Origin: Myxococcus sp. CA023
GTDB lineage: Bacteria; Myxococcota; Myxococcia; Myxococcales; Myxococcaceae
Direction of reading: 5' to 3'
DNA: 64,000 bases
Assembly (NCBI RefSeq): GCF_010998615.1
Contig: NZ_JAAEAH010000033.1
Span: 1 to 64,000 of the forward strand
In this document: positions 35,969 through 48,700 of the stretch, in pieces
How the letters are laid out: each line of letters opens with the position of its first letter
Position numbering within the stretch: position 1 is the stretch's first letter
Position numbers and translations under genes: made by a program
Notes under the pieces: generated by a model
What the model was told of the DNA's origin: nothing
Databases searched by the model: none
What the model saw: the letters and a program-made list of their open reading frames with translations, nothing else

Positions 35969-36747
35969 TGAACGCACGACGCCCGCTGTCCGTCCTGTTG
36001 CTCGGCTGGACCCTGCTGCTTCCGGCGGTGGCGCTCGCGGAGGCCGAGCCCAAGCTGGCGCCCGATGCCCTGTTGCGCCACATCGACGAGAAGATGTCCT
36101 TCACCAGCGACTACAAGGGCGTCATCCGCCTCTATGAGACGCGCAAGGATGGCGCCAAGCGGGCCATGGAGGTCCACGTCTACCGGCGCGAGGCCGACAA
36201 CGACTTGCTCTTCCTCTCCACCAAGCCGCGGCACCTCGCGGGCATGGGGACGCTGCGCATCGGCCGTAACCTGTGGGACTACGAGGCGACGACGGGCTCG
36301 TGGCGCCGCAACACCCAGCGTACCAACCTGCTCAACACCTTCACCTGCGAGGCGGACTTCGACCGCTCGCGGCTGGCCGAGGACTACGCCGGCAAGGACG
36401 AGGGCGACGACACCGTCAACGGCGTGGCGTACCGCAAGCTGCTGCTGACGGCGAAGAACGACCAGGTGACGTTCCCGCTGATGCGCATCTGGGTGGACCC
36501 GCAGAACAACATCGTCAAGAAGGTGGGCTACACCGCGTCCGGCCGCACGCTGCGCACCGACATCGTGCGCAGCTACCAGCGCATCAAGGACCCGCTCTCC
36601 GGCAAGCATGTCCTCCACTACAAGGAAGTGCTGGAGACGGAGGAGCAGGAAGGCACGCAGATGGTGGTCCGCTACGACGAGGTGGTGTTGGCGCCGCTGG
36701 ACGCCAACATCTTCACCAAGGCGTGGCTGGAGAGCCGCCTGCGCTGA
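35968..36747 (+). CDS. LolA-like outer-membrane lipoprotein-sorting protein
   Basis: A 259-residue periplasmic protein with a cleavable signal peptide (LSVLLLGWTLLLPAVALAEA, cut near residue 25). The mature part shows the LolA-like (PF17131) pattern: YKGVIRLYETRKDGAKRAMEVHVYRREADNDLLFLSTKPRHLAGMG, then GRNLWDYEATTGSW and RIWVDPQNNIVKKV. These proteins are unclosed beta-barrels that carry lipids or lipoproteins across the periplasm. It is coupled to the FtsX permeases and ends exactly where the convergent NRPS gene ends (no spacer). The outer-membrane protein at 53591-55546 may be its receiving partner. Confidence 0.82.
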   Translation: MNARRPLSVLLLGWTLLLPAVALAEAEPKLAPDALLRHIDEKMSFTSDYKGVIRLYETRKDGAKRAMEVHVYRREADNDLLFLSTKPRHLAGMGTLRIGRNLWDYEATTGSWRRNTQRTNLLNTFTCEADFDRSRLAEDYAGKDEGDDTVNGVAYRKLLLTAKNDQVTFPLMRIWVDPQNNIVKKVGYTASGRTLRTDIVRSYQRIKDPLSGKHVLHYKEVLETEEQEGTQMVVRYDEVVLAPLDANIFTKAWLESRLR

Positions 36748-39700
36748 TTAACCTCCCTGCCGCTTCAGCACCTCCAGGAGGTGGTTTGCCAGCTCCTGGA
36801 CACAGGGCTGCTGGAGCGTGCCGAAGTGGGAACTGGGCAGCGGCACCACGTCGAGCTGTTCGCGCGTCAGGTGCCGCTCCCATCCCAGCGTGTCCCCGTG
36901 CAGGGCCCGTGACGGCGCGCTCGTGAAGAGCTGCACCCGGGCGCGCACGGACGGCACCTTCCAGCCCACCACCTGCGGCACCAGCACCTCGCCCAGCACG
37001 TGCCAGATGCGGCGCAGGTCGGCGGCGCGAGAGTGAGGGGCCAGCATGCCCAGCTCGCGGCCCAGCGCCGTCACCCGCTCCCAGCGCGCGGCGTCGTCCA
37101 GCGGGGCCAGCTCCGCCTCCAGCGCGGCGTCCAGGACGCCGAACTCCTCCGCCATGGAGCGCACCGGGTCCTCCGCCGACCCCTGAGGCCCTTCCACCGC
37201 GGGCAGGGCATCCACCAGGGCCAGCAACTCCACGGTTTCGCCCTGCGCCTCCAGCGCCGCCGCGACGCCCAGCGCCGGGTAACCGCCGAACGAGTAGCCC
37301 GCGAAGCGGTAGGGGCCGTGTGGCTGCACCTCTTGGATGTCCCGCACGTACGCGGCGATGCGCGCGTCGAAGGTGGCGTGGCCGTGCTTCGACTGCGTCT
37401 CGGGGGCCTGGACGCCGTAGCACCGCAGGCCGGGCTCCAGCAGCGGGGTGAGGTTCCGGTAGTAGTGCAGCTCGCCGTCGGCGGGGTGGAACATGAAGAA
37501 GGGCGGCGCGGACTTCGGCGTCTGCTTGCTGGACAGGGACACCACGCTGGAGCGCGGGGGCCCCTCGGCCAGCAGCTCGTGCACGGCATCGGCCGTCTCA
37601 CGGAACACCGGGTACTGGAAGAGCGTGGCCAGGGGGACGGGCACGCTCAGCTCCTCCTCCAGCCGGCTCAGCAGCCGCATCGCGAGGATGGAGTCGCCGC
37701 CCACCTGGAAGAAGTCATCACTCGCGCTGACGTCCGTGCGTCCCAGCACCTCGCGCCACAGCCGCTCCATCGCCATCTCCAGCGTGGTGCGGAAGGGCGT
37801 CTCCAGGTGCTCTCCCGGAGTCTCCTGCGCGGGCGCCACGGCGGGCTGTGCGGACAGGTCCGGCAGCGCCTGCCGGTCCACCTTGCCGTTGGCGTTGATG
37901 GGCAGCGCCTCCAGGACGACGAGGGCCGCGGGCACCATGTACGACGGCAGCCGCGCCGCGACGTGCTCACGCAGTGCGTCCGCGCGCACATGCTTGGGCG
38001 GTGCCTGGAGGAACGCCTGGAGCTGCATCTGTCCGGAGCCGCCGGCGCGCGCCAGCACCACGGCTTCCTCGACGCCTGGGAACTGGCGCAAGCAGGCCTC
38101 GATTTCGGCCAGCTCGACGCGGAAGCCTCGAATCTTGATTTGATGGTCCGCGCGGCCGAGGAAGCGCAGCCGCCCGTCCGGCAGCATCCGGGCCAGGTCA
38201 CCCGTGTGGTACATGCGCGCGCCGGGCTCGGTGGCGAAGGGGTCGGGGATGAATCGCTCGGCCGTCATGTCCGGAGCGCCCAGGTAGCCCCGAGCCGGCG
38301 CCGCGCCGCCGATGTACACGCGTCCGGGCAGCCCTGGCAGCACCGGCTCCAGGTGCTCGTCGAGCAGGTGGATGCGCACGCGAGAGATGGGCCGGCCGAT
38401 GGGGAACGTGGCGTCGGTGCCCAGTCCATCGGCGCCCGGGATGTCACAGGTGGCGGAGGTAATCGTGCACTCGGTAGGGCCGTAGACGTTGAGCCACGGT
38501 GCATGGCCACCACCCACGCGCACCCAGGCTTCATACGTCTCGCGCTTGAGCACGTCGCCACCGGGCGCCAGCAGGCGCAGCCGCGCGGGCACTCGCTGGC
38601 CGTGGGACTCCATCTGGCGAATCCACTCCTCGATGTACGTGGGGGGCAGGCTGATGAGGGTGATGTCCGTCTCCTCCAGGTACGGCGTCATGACGTGCGC
38701 GGGCACCAGTCCGCTGCGCATCACCACCGTGGCGCCCACCACGAGCGGCGGGTAGAGGTCCTCCGCCGCCGCGTCGAAGCTGAGCGGCGCGAACTGGAGC
38801 ATCCGGTCGCCCGGGCGCAAGCCGAAGCGCGCGGCCAGGGCGACGTTGTGGTTCACCACGCTGCGGTGCTCCACCATGACGCCCTTGGGCTCGCCGGTGG
38901 AGCCGGACGTGAAGACGATGTACGCCACTTGCGAGGCCGCGACGTGCCGGGGACCGGGCTCCAGGTCCTCGGCGATGTGCGCGGGCTGGGGCGGCACCTC
39001 CACGTCGGGCACCAGGCCCGCGTGGGCCTCCAGCGCCTCGGCATCCACCCACAGCCGCTGCACACCTGAGCGCGTCAGCACCGAACGCTTACGAGGCTCC
39101 GGCCACCCCGCGTCCAGCGGGACGTAGGTACCGCCCGCCTTGAGGATGCCCAGCAGCGCGGCCATGCCCTGGTTGGAGGGCTCCATCACCACGCCCACGC
39201 GCTCTTCTGGCTGCATGCCCCGGGAGAGCAGGCGTGCGGCCAGCGCGTTGGCGCGGGCGTTGAGCTCCGCGTAGCTCCACGTCGAATCGCCATGGGCCAC
39301 GGCAGGGGCCTGTGGCGAGCGGCGCACCTGCGCCTCGAAGAGCGTGTGGATGCAGGCGCCCTCTGGAATGTCCTGAGGACCACCGTCCAACGTGGCCAGC
39401 ACCTGCGCGCGCTGCTTCGAGGACAGCAGCGACAGCCGGGCCAGCGGCGCGTCTGGTGTGCGCACGGCCTCGGTGAGCAATTGCTCGAAGGCGCGGGCCA
39501 TGCGCTGTGCCGTGGCGGAGGTGAAGAGGGCGCTGTCGGTGGCGAGGAAGCCCAGCGTTCCGCCCTCGGGGCGTTCGATGAGGTGCAGCACCACGTCGTA
39601 GGCGGGGAAGATGCTCTCGCCGTCCAGGTAGGTGGTGCCCAGTCCGTTGAAGGACAGGGACGCGGGGCTGTCCAGCAGCAGCAGGGCCTGGGCCAGCGGC

Positions 39701-42700
39701 GGCGCGGTGCGAGGCGCATCCGGCTGCACCGCGTCCGCGATGCGCTTGAAGGGGACTTCCTGGTTCGCCGTGGCGTGCCCCACCACGTCCCAGGCGCGGC
39801 GCAGGAGCGCGCGGAAGGACGACGTGCCCGCCACCTCGGTGCACAGGGGCAGCACGTTGGCGAAGTAGCCCACCTGCCGCTCGGCGCCCGGCAGCACGCG
39901 GCCCGAGAAGGGTGACGCGACGACGACGTGCGGCTGCGCGCTGAGGCGGTGCAGCCACAACTGCATCAGCGCGAGCACCGCGGTGAAGGGAGACACGCCC
40001 TCGCGCCGGGCCAGCGCGTGGAGCGCTGTCATCGCCTCGGAGCTGAGGGACAGGGGCTCCGGCCGCATGTTCGCGTTCAGCGCGGGCGCGCGGCGAGGGA
40101 AGTCCAGCGGCAGGTCGAGGACGGACGGTGCGTGTGCCAGCGCGGCCTTCCAGGAGGCCACGGCGGCGTCCACCTCGAGCAGGTGCTCGGGGCTCCGCTG
40201 CCAGAGCGCGAAGTCCGCATACGTCCGCGCCGCGGGAGGCATCAGCGGCGTGGTGCGCGCGTGCGCCGTGGTTCCGGCCCAGGCCTGGGCGAGTTCCTCC
40301 AGGAAGGCCCCCATTCCGATGCCGTCGTTGACCAGATGGCTCATGGACGCGACGAGCACATGACGCGTGCCACTGGCGTCCAGCCGTGCCAGCTCGAAGC
40401 GGTACAGCGGGCCCTGGTCCACGGCGAAGGGCTCGCGGTCATGCCGGGTGGCGATGGCGCGCGCGGCGTCCAGGGCCTCGGCGGCGGACAGGTGAGACAG
40501 GTCCGTCTGGACGAGCACCGGCTGGGTGACGGGATGCTCCCGGGTGAAGACGGCTCCGTGCTCCAGTCGGAAGGTGGTGCGCAGCGTGGCGTTGCACTCC
40601 AGCACGGCCTCCAAGGCGGTCTCCAGACACGCGACGTCCAGCGTGCCGTCGAGCACCAGCGCGGCGACGACGACGAAGGGCGGCGCCTCCGGGAGCTGCA
40701 TCGCGTACCAGAGGCGCTCCTGCACCAGCGACGCGGGGATGCGCTCCGGCCGCGTCTGGGGCATGGACTCCACACGCTCCGCGACCTTGGGGGACGCATC
40801 GATACGGGCCGCGAGCGCCGCCAGCGTGGGCGTGGCGAACAGCGTGGCCACGGGCAGCTCGACGCCCAACCGCTCCCGGACACGCGAGGCGAGCTGGACG
40901 GACAGCAGCGAGTGCCCTCCCAGCTCGAAGAAGTCGTCCCGGGCACCCACTCGCTGCACGCCCAGCAGCTCCTCCCAGAGCTGGGCCAGGGCGTGCTCGG
41001 TGGGCGTGGACGGCGAAACGAAGTCCTCGTCCGAAGCCACGGGGGCTTCCGGCGCGGGCAGTGCCTCCCGGTCCACCTTGCCATTGGCCGTCAGCGGAAG
41101 CCGGGCCAGCGCGACGAGCGCGGAGGGCACCATGTGGGCGGGCAGCCGCTGTGCCAGTGATGCGCGCAGGGGCTCCGTCTCTGGCATCGCGTCGTGGCCG
41201 GTGACGTAGCCCACCAGCCGAGGGCCCGTGGTGCCGTCCTCACGGAGGACCACCACCGCGGCGGCGACACCCGGCAGCTCGATGAGCGCGGCTTCCACCT
41301 CGCCCGGCTCCACGCGGTGGCCACGCACCTTCACCTGGAAGTCCACGCGGCCCAGGTACTCCAGCACATCCGACGGCCGCAGACGCACCCGGTCGCCGGT
41401 GCGGTACATCCGCGCGCCCGGAACGGAGGAGAACGGGTCCGGCACGAAGCGCTCGGCGGTGAGCTCGGGCCTGCGCCAATACCCACGCGCGACGCCTGCA
41501 CCCCCGATGTAGAGCTCGCCAGGGATACCCGCCGGCACCGGCCTGAGGGCGGCGTCCAGGACATAGAGGCGCGTGTTGGCGATGGGACGCCCAATGGGCA
41601 CCGCGCCTTCCACCGGCGTGTCTGCCTCCACGGTGTGGACGCAGCAGCCCACCACCGTCTCCGTGGGGCCGTACTCGTTGATGAGCCGCGTGCCCGGCGC
41701 GTGCTGCCGCCAGGGCTCCACGGTGGCGGAGGTGAGCGCCTCGCCACCGATGACGAAGGCGCGGGTACGGCCCGTGCGCGCCTCGGGCGAAAGCTGCGCG
41801 GCCAGCATCTGCAGGTGGGCAGGCGTCAGCTTCACCAGGCTGAAGTCCGCGCCTGTGCGAAGCGCGGCGGCCAGGCCTTCCACGCCGTCCTCTTCCGGAA
41901 CGAGCGTCACGGGCCTGCCCGCGGTGAGCGGCAGCAGCAGGCTGGTGACAGTGAGGTCGAAGGCCAGTGAGGAATGAACGGGGGCGCCCGCGCCGTCGTC
42001 GACGGCATACGCCTTCCGGGCCCAGTGCAGGTAGTTCACTACGCCCTGGTGCTCCACCATGACGCCCTTGGGCCGCCCGGTGCTGCCTGAGGTGTAGATG
42101 AGGTAGGCGAGGTCCTCCGCCGAAGAGACGGCTTCGAGCGGCGCGTCCGACTCACGCCCGGCGGTGCGCTCCCATTCGGAGTCCAGGCACAGCACGAGCG
42201 CCTGCGAGACGGGCAGCGTGTCCGCCACCGCGTCCTCGGTGACGAGCACGGGCGCGCCGGTGTCATCCAGAAGGAAGCTCAGCCGTGCGGGAGGCTGGGA
42301 CGCATCCATCGGAACATAGGCGCCTCCCGCCTTCAGCACGCCGAGCACCGCCACGACCATGTCCACGGAACGGCGGAGGCACAGACCCACCAGCGTCTGG
42401 CTCCGGACGCCCATCCGTCGCAGGTGCCGCGCGAGCTGGTTGGCACGTGCATCCAGTTGGCCGTAGGTCATCACGTCCCCGTCGTGCAGGACGGCGGGGG
42501 CATCCGGCGCGCGCGCGGCCTGGGCCTCGAACAGCGCATGGACGGTGTGCTCGCGCGGGAAGTCCGCGCCAGTGTCGTTCCACGTCCGGAGCAGGTGCAC
42601 TCGCTCACTCGCGGGCAGCAGCTCCAACGCGGACACCGCGGTGTCCGGCGCTTCCAGCGCGTGCTGGAGCAACCGGACGTAATGGCCCATGAGCCGCTGC

Positions 42701-45700
42701 GCGGTGGCGGCCTCGAACAGCTCGGTGCCGTAGCGCAGCGCCAGCGTATAGCCGGTGGAGGATTCAGCGACCCACAGCGACAGGTCGAACGGACTGGTGA
42801 GCAGCTCCGGCTGGAGCGGCCGGGCGCGCAGTCCCGGGAAGGCGTCCGCCAGCGTGCGGTCCGCGCGCACCAGGTCGAACATCACCTGGAACAGCGGCGA
42901 GTGCCCGGCGGAGCGCTCCACACCCAACGCCTGGACGACCCGGTCCAGCGGAACATCCTGGTGCGCCAGCGCTTCCAGCGTGGTGGCGCGCACGCCGGCC
43001 ACCAGCGAGGTGAAGGACGCATCCGGCGCCACGGGCGTGCGCAGCGCCACGGTGTTGAGCATCAGCCCGACCACCCCCTCCAGCGCTGGATGCGTGCGTC
43101 CGGAGACAGGCGTGCCGACGCAGAAGTCCTCCTGGCCGGAGTAGCGGTGGAGCAGCGCCGAGAACGCGGACAGCAGCACCATGTACGGCGTTGCCTGGTG
43201 CTCGCGGCAGAAGGACTGGAGCGCGCGCACCGTGTCGGCGGACAGGGCGTGGCCCTGGGTGATGGCGCCCGTGAGCAGTGGCGATGCGGGCCGAGGCTTG
43301 TCCGGAGTGAGCCGCAGCAGGCCGGGCACGCCTTCGAGCTTCTGCTTCCAGTAGGTGAGCTGGGCCTCGTCCCGTTCGCGAGCAGGAGGGGTGCGCAGCC
43401 ACGCGGCGATGTCCGCATGCTCCAGCCGGGGCGTCGGCAGCGTGGGCGTGCGGCGTTGATGGAACGCCGCGTAGGCTTCGCCCAGCTCGCGCACCAGGAC
43501 ATCCAGCGACAGCCCGTCCACCGCCAGGTGATGGAAGGCGAGTAGCAGGACGTGCTGCTCCGGCGCCGTGCGCAGCAGCCGGAAACGATAGAGCGGGCCG
43601 CGCGCCAGGTCGAAGGATGCGTGAACCGCGTCCCGGGCCCACTGCGCCGCGGACGGCGCTTCTTCCACCTCCAGGACGCGCGGAGGCACGGGGCACAGCA
43701 CGGGCGCCGGAAGGCCGTCGCGCGCCGGCACGGCGAGCCGCAGCACCGGATGCCTCGTCACCAGCCAGCGCAAGGCGTCTTCCATCGCCGCCGCGTCCAG
43801 AGGGCCGTCCAGCTCCACCGCCTCCGCGAGGTGATAGGCGCTGGTGCCCGGATGGAGCTGCTGCACGAACCACAGCCGCTCCTGCGTGGGAGACAGGACC
43901 AACGCGGCGTCCGCTGGACGCGGCACGGGCGCGGGGAGCGGGGCCGCGCCGTCACGCCGCGTCTCCAACTCGCGTGCGAGGCCCGCGACGGTGGGCTCGG
44001 TGAAGAACGCCTGGAGTGGGAACTCCACGTCGAACGCCTGTCGCACGCGCGCCACCAGCCGCGTGGCGGCCAGCGAGTGACCTCCGATGTGGAAGAAGTC
44101 GTCCTCGCGCCGCACCTGCGGCAGGCCCAGCACCTGGCAGAACAGCAGGGCGAGCAGTTCCTCGACGGCGCCACGGGGACGCGCTTCGGGCGCGGCCTCC
44201 GGCTCGATGTCCGGGAGGGGCAGGGCCGCCAGTGCCTTGCGGTCCACCTTGCCACTGGTCGTCATCGGCAGGGCGGTCATCACCGTGAAGCGCGAGGGCA
44301 CCAGGGCCTCGGGCAGCGCGCGCGACAGTCCTTCGCGGAGCCGGGACTCGACGCCGGCAGCAGTGCCTTCCAGAACGAGGAACGCCTCCAGGCGTGCATC
44401 TCGCTGAGTGCCGCGCACCACCACCGATGCCTGCCTCACACCGGGCTGGCGCAGGAGGGCGGCCTCCACTTCCTCCAACTCCACGCGGACGCCGCGCACC
44501 TTCACCTGGAAGTCGGTGCGGCCCAGGAAGCCGAGCGAGCCATCACCGTTCCACCGCACCCGGTCACCCGTGCGGTACAGGCGGCCACCCTCCCTGCCGG
44601 AGAAGGCGTCTGGGATGAATCGCTCGGCGGTGAGGTCCGGCCGGTCGCGGTAGCCACGGCCCAGGCAGGTACCGCCGATGTAGAGCTCGCCGGGGACTCC
44701 CGGCGGCACCGGAGCGCCGTTCGCATCCAGGACGTACAGACGGCACCGGTCCAGCGGACGGCCCAGGCGCACGGGGCGGTCGGGCAGCGTGATTTCCGCT
44801 GCGACGTTGATGCTCGTCTCCGTGGGGCCATAGGTGTTGACCAGCCGCGTGTGGGTGAGCGCGAGCTGCCGCACCAACGGGTCTGGCAGCACCTCGCCGC
44901 CAGTCACGAGCACCTTGAGCGAGCGGAACGCCTCCGCCGCACCGGGCTCCTCCAGCGCGGTGGCCAGCGAGGACGGAGTGATGACGACGTGGGTGATGCC
45001 GTGGCCGAGGATGTCGCGGCCCAGGCCCAGGGGGCCCACTTCGCGCAACACGGTGCGTGCGCCACGGGTGATGCTGAAGAGCAGCTCCTCCAGGTGGATG
45101 TCGAAGGACAGGCTTCCCGACGACGCCCAGCAGTCTCCCGGCTGTGTGGCGTAGTACGTGTCGAATGCCGCGAAGCAGTGGACGACGTTGCGGTGGGTGA
45201 GCTCCACGCCCTTGGGTTCGCCAGTGGAGCCGGACGTGTAGAGCAGATAGGCGAGGTGCTCGGCGCGCGGGGGGCGGGGGACGGCCACCACGTCTCCACG
45301 CACGTCGGGCGACACGAGGGGAACCCCAGGCTCCACGCCAGCGAAGAGTCCCGGGCGGCTGACAACGAGCCGTGCACGGGCCTGGCGCAGCAGCGCCGCG
45401 CGGCGAGCCGGTGGATGCGACGCCTCCAGGGGGAGGCAGCCCGCGCCACTGATGAAGATGGCGACCAGGGACACCACTGCGTCCAGTGAGCGCTCCAGGC
45501 ACAGGCCCACCACGGCTTCGGGACCCGCGCCCGCCGCGCACAGGTGCGCCGCGAGCCGCGATGCCCGGGCGTGCAGCTCCCGGAACGTGAGCGTGCCTTC
45601 CGGCGCCACCACCGCTGGCGCGTCCGGCGTGCGGGCCACCTGGGCCTCGATGAGGGACACGATGGTCCCCTCCGAGTCGAAGGGGCGCTCGGTGGCGTTG

Positions 45701-48700
45701 AAGCCTTGGAGCACCTGCTCGCGTTCGGTGGCGGAGAGCAGGGGCAACTCACCCACGGACGTGCGAGGCGCGGCCACCGCGTGGGCCAGGAGCTGCACGT
45801 AGTGGTTGCGCAGTCGCTCCACGGTGCCGGGCTCGAACAGGTCGGTGCTGTACTGGAAGTAGACCTCGAAGCCCTCGCCCACCTCGATGGCGGTGAGGAA
45901 GAGGTCGACCTCGCACGTCCACGTTTCGATGGGGACGCGCCGTGCACCCAGGGCATGGAAGCCACTGGCTGCGGACAGCTCGGTGCGGTGCAGGTCGAAC
46001 ATCACCTGCACGAGCGGCGCGTGCCCTGGGCTTCGCTCTACGCCCACGGCGCGCACCAACTGCTCGAAGGGCACGTCCTGATGAGAGAGCGCGTCCAGCG
46101 TGGTGGCGCGGACCTGGGCAAGGAGCGAGGCGAAGGAGGTGGATGCGTCCACTTGCGTGCGCAGCGGCACGGTGTTGGCGAGCAGTCCCACGACGCCTTC
46201 GAGTGAAGGATGGGTGCGGCCGGAGACGGGCGTGCCGACGCAGAAGTCGTCCTGCTGGGAGTAGCGGTACAGCAGCGCGGCGAACGCGGCGTACAGCACC
46301 ATGAACGGCGTGACCTGCTGTTGCCGGCACAACGCTCGCAGGCTCTCGGAGAGGGCCGACGGCAACGGGTGGTAGCCGGTGTTGTCGCCCCGGTGCGTGA
46401 GGACGGCGGGGCGCGGCTTGTCGGAGGGGAGCTGAAGCAGCTCCGGCGCATCGGAGAGCCGCTGCTTCCAGTAGTCGAGCTGAGCCATGTCGCGAGCGCG
46501 GACAGGATCGGAGCGCTGCCAGGCGGCGACGTTTGTGTAGTGCAACGCCACCGGGACCAGCGTGGGCGCATGGCCCTGTTGGAAGGCGGCATACGCCTCG
46601 CCCAGTTCGCGCATGAGCAGGCCCGCGGACAGCGCGTCGCTCACCAGATGGTGGAACACGACGACCAGCACATGCCGCGCTTGCTCGGCTTCGAGCAGCA
46701 GGAATCGATACAGCGGACCGTGCTCCACATCGAACGGCCGATTGCCTTCTTCCGTCAGGCGTCGAGCCTGACGGGCCTGGACGTCCGCACCCGGCGCCAG
46801 GGGCTCCACCTGGAGCACGCTGGCGGGGACCGGGGACACGCTCGCCTGCGGCTGACCTTGTCGTGAGGACACGGTGGTGCGCAGCACCGGATGGCGCTCC
46901 AGCAGCCACCGCGCCGCCGCATCCAGCGCGGCCACGTCCACCGAACCCGTCCACTCCGCGGCCTGTCCGACGACATGAGCTCCGGAGTCCGGCTGGAGCT
47001 GATGGATGAACCAGAGCCGCTCCTGAGCCTGGGAGAGCGAAGGCGCCGAGTCAGAAGGCGTCGGAGGCGGAAGGGAAGAGGCGTCGCGCTGAAGCGAAGC
47101 GACTTCCAGCGCGAGGCCCGCGACGGAAGGGGAGGTGAAGAGGGAGGAGAGGGGGAGTTGAACGCCCAGGGAGTGTCGGACGCGGGCCACCAGCCGGGTG
47201 GCGGAGAGCGAATGGCCACCGAGGTGGAAGAAGCTGGCCTCCCGCTCGATGCGCTCGATGCCGAGGACCTGGCAGAAGAGCTGAGCAAGCAGCTCTTCCA
47301 GGGGCCCGCGAGGAGGCCCACCTTCGGAGAGGGAAGGGGCCTCGTCGAGAGGAAGCGCGGCGAGGGCCTTGCGGTCGAGCTTGCCGGTGGAGGTGAGCGG
47401 AAGCTGGGCCCGAAGGACCCAGCGAGAGGGAAGCATGAAGGCCGGGAGGAGACGAGCGAGGGCGGCCTGAAGGGAGTGGACGTCGGCGTCGGGAGAAGCG
47501 GGGACGACCCAGGCGGCGAGCCAGGAGTCGGAGGGCCCGCGTCGCTGGACGGTGACAGCGGCGGAGCGGACGCCGGGGAGCGAGGCGAGGGCGGCTTCGA
47601 CCTCGCCCAGCTCGATGCGCATGCCGCGCACCTTCACCTGGAAGTCGACGCGGCCCAGGAAGCCCAGTGTTCCGTCGGCATTCCAGCGGCCCCGGTCTCC
47701 CGTCCGGTAGAGGCGGGCGCCCGGCATGGTGCTGAAGGGATGCGGGATGAAGCGCTCGGCGGTGAGGTCCGCGCGTCCCACGTAGCCGCGACCGACGCCC
47801 GTGCCGCCGATGTAGAGCTCACCCGGGACACCCGGAGGCAGCGGCTGGAGCGCGTCGTCCAGGACGTACACCTCCATGTTGGCCTTGGGCGTGCCGATGG
47901 GCGTGCTGGCGCTCGCGGGCGGTGCGTGCATGCGCCATAGGGTGGCGGTGTCCGCGCACTCGGCGGGGCCGTAGGCGTTGACCAGTGGCAGGCCGGGGTG
48001 GCGCTCGAACCACGCACGGCAGGTCGAAGGCGGAAGGGCCTCGCCAATGGTGAGCATCTGGCGAAGGGCGGGCAGCGGCGCTTCTCCAGGCTCTTCGAGC
48101 AGGGCCTGGAGCAGCGAGGGCACCAGCTCCACGGTGGTGGCCCCCGCTTGCTGCAAGGCCGCGGTGAGCCGGGCGGGCTCACGCACCACGTCATCATCCA
48201 CGACGGAGGTCGTCCCTCCGGCGGCCAGCGCTCCCAGCATCTGCCAGATGGAGATGTCAAAGGAGAGAGGCGCCGTCTGCGCGAGCACGTCGGACGCGCC
48301 AAGTTGCAGCGAGTGCTGCATGCCCAGCAGGTGGTTGAGCATGCCGCGGTGGTCCACCATGACGCCCTTGGGCGTGCCGGTGGATCCGGAGGTGAAGAGG
48401 ACGTAGGCCAGCGAGTCCGGCGTCGTGAAGGAAGGCAGCGGCGCGTCAGACTCGGCGTCCAGGTTCTGGAGCGTCAGCACGCGCGGTCGATGCTCGAGCG
48501 GTATCTCCGCGAGCACCTCGGTGAGCATCGCCTCGACAGGGCCCAGGGGAAGGACGAAGGGCGCGCGGCTCTCCAGCAGCAGCCGTGCGAGGCGCGCCGC
48601 GGGCAGTTGCGCGTCCAGCGGGAGGTAGGCGGCACCAGCCTTGTGCAGCGACAGCAGCGCGCGAACGGTGGCCTCGGAGCGGCGGCCGAGGACGGCCACC

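Noticed and set aside
36740..36760. Terminator between the LolA-like and NRPS gene ends
   Set aside because: The stop codons abut with no spacer and no stable hairpin is evident.
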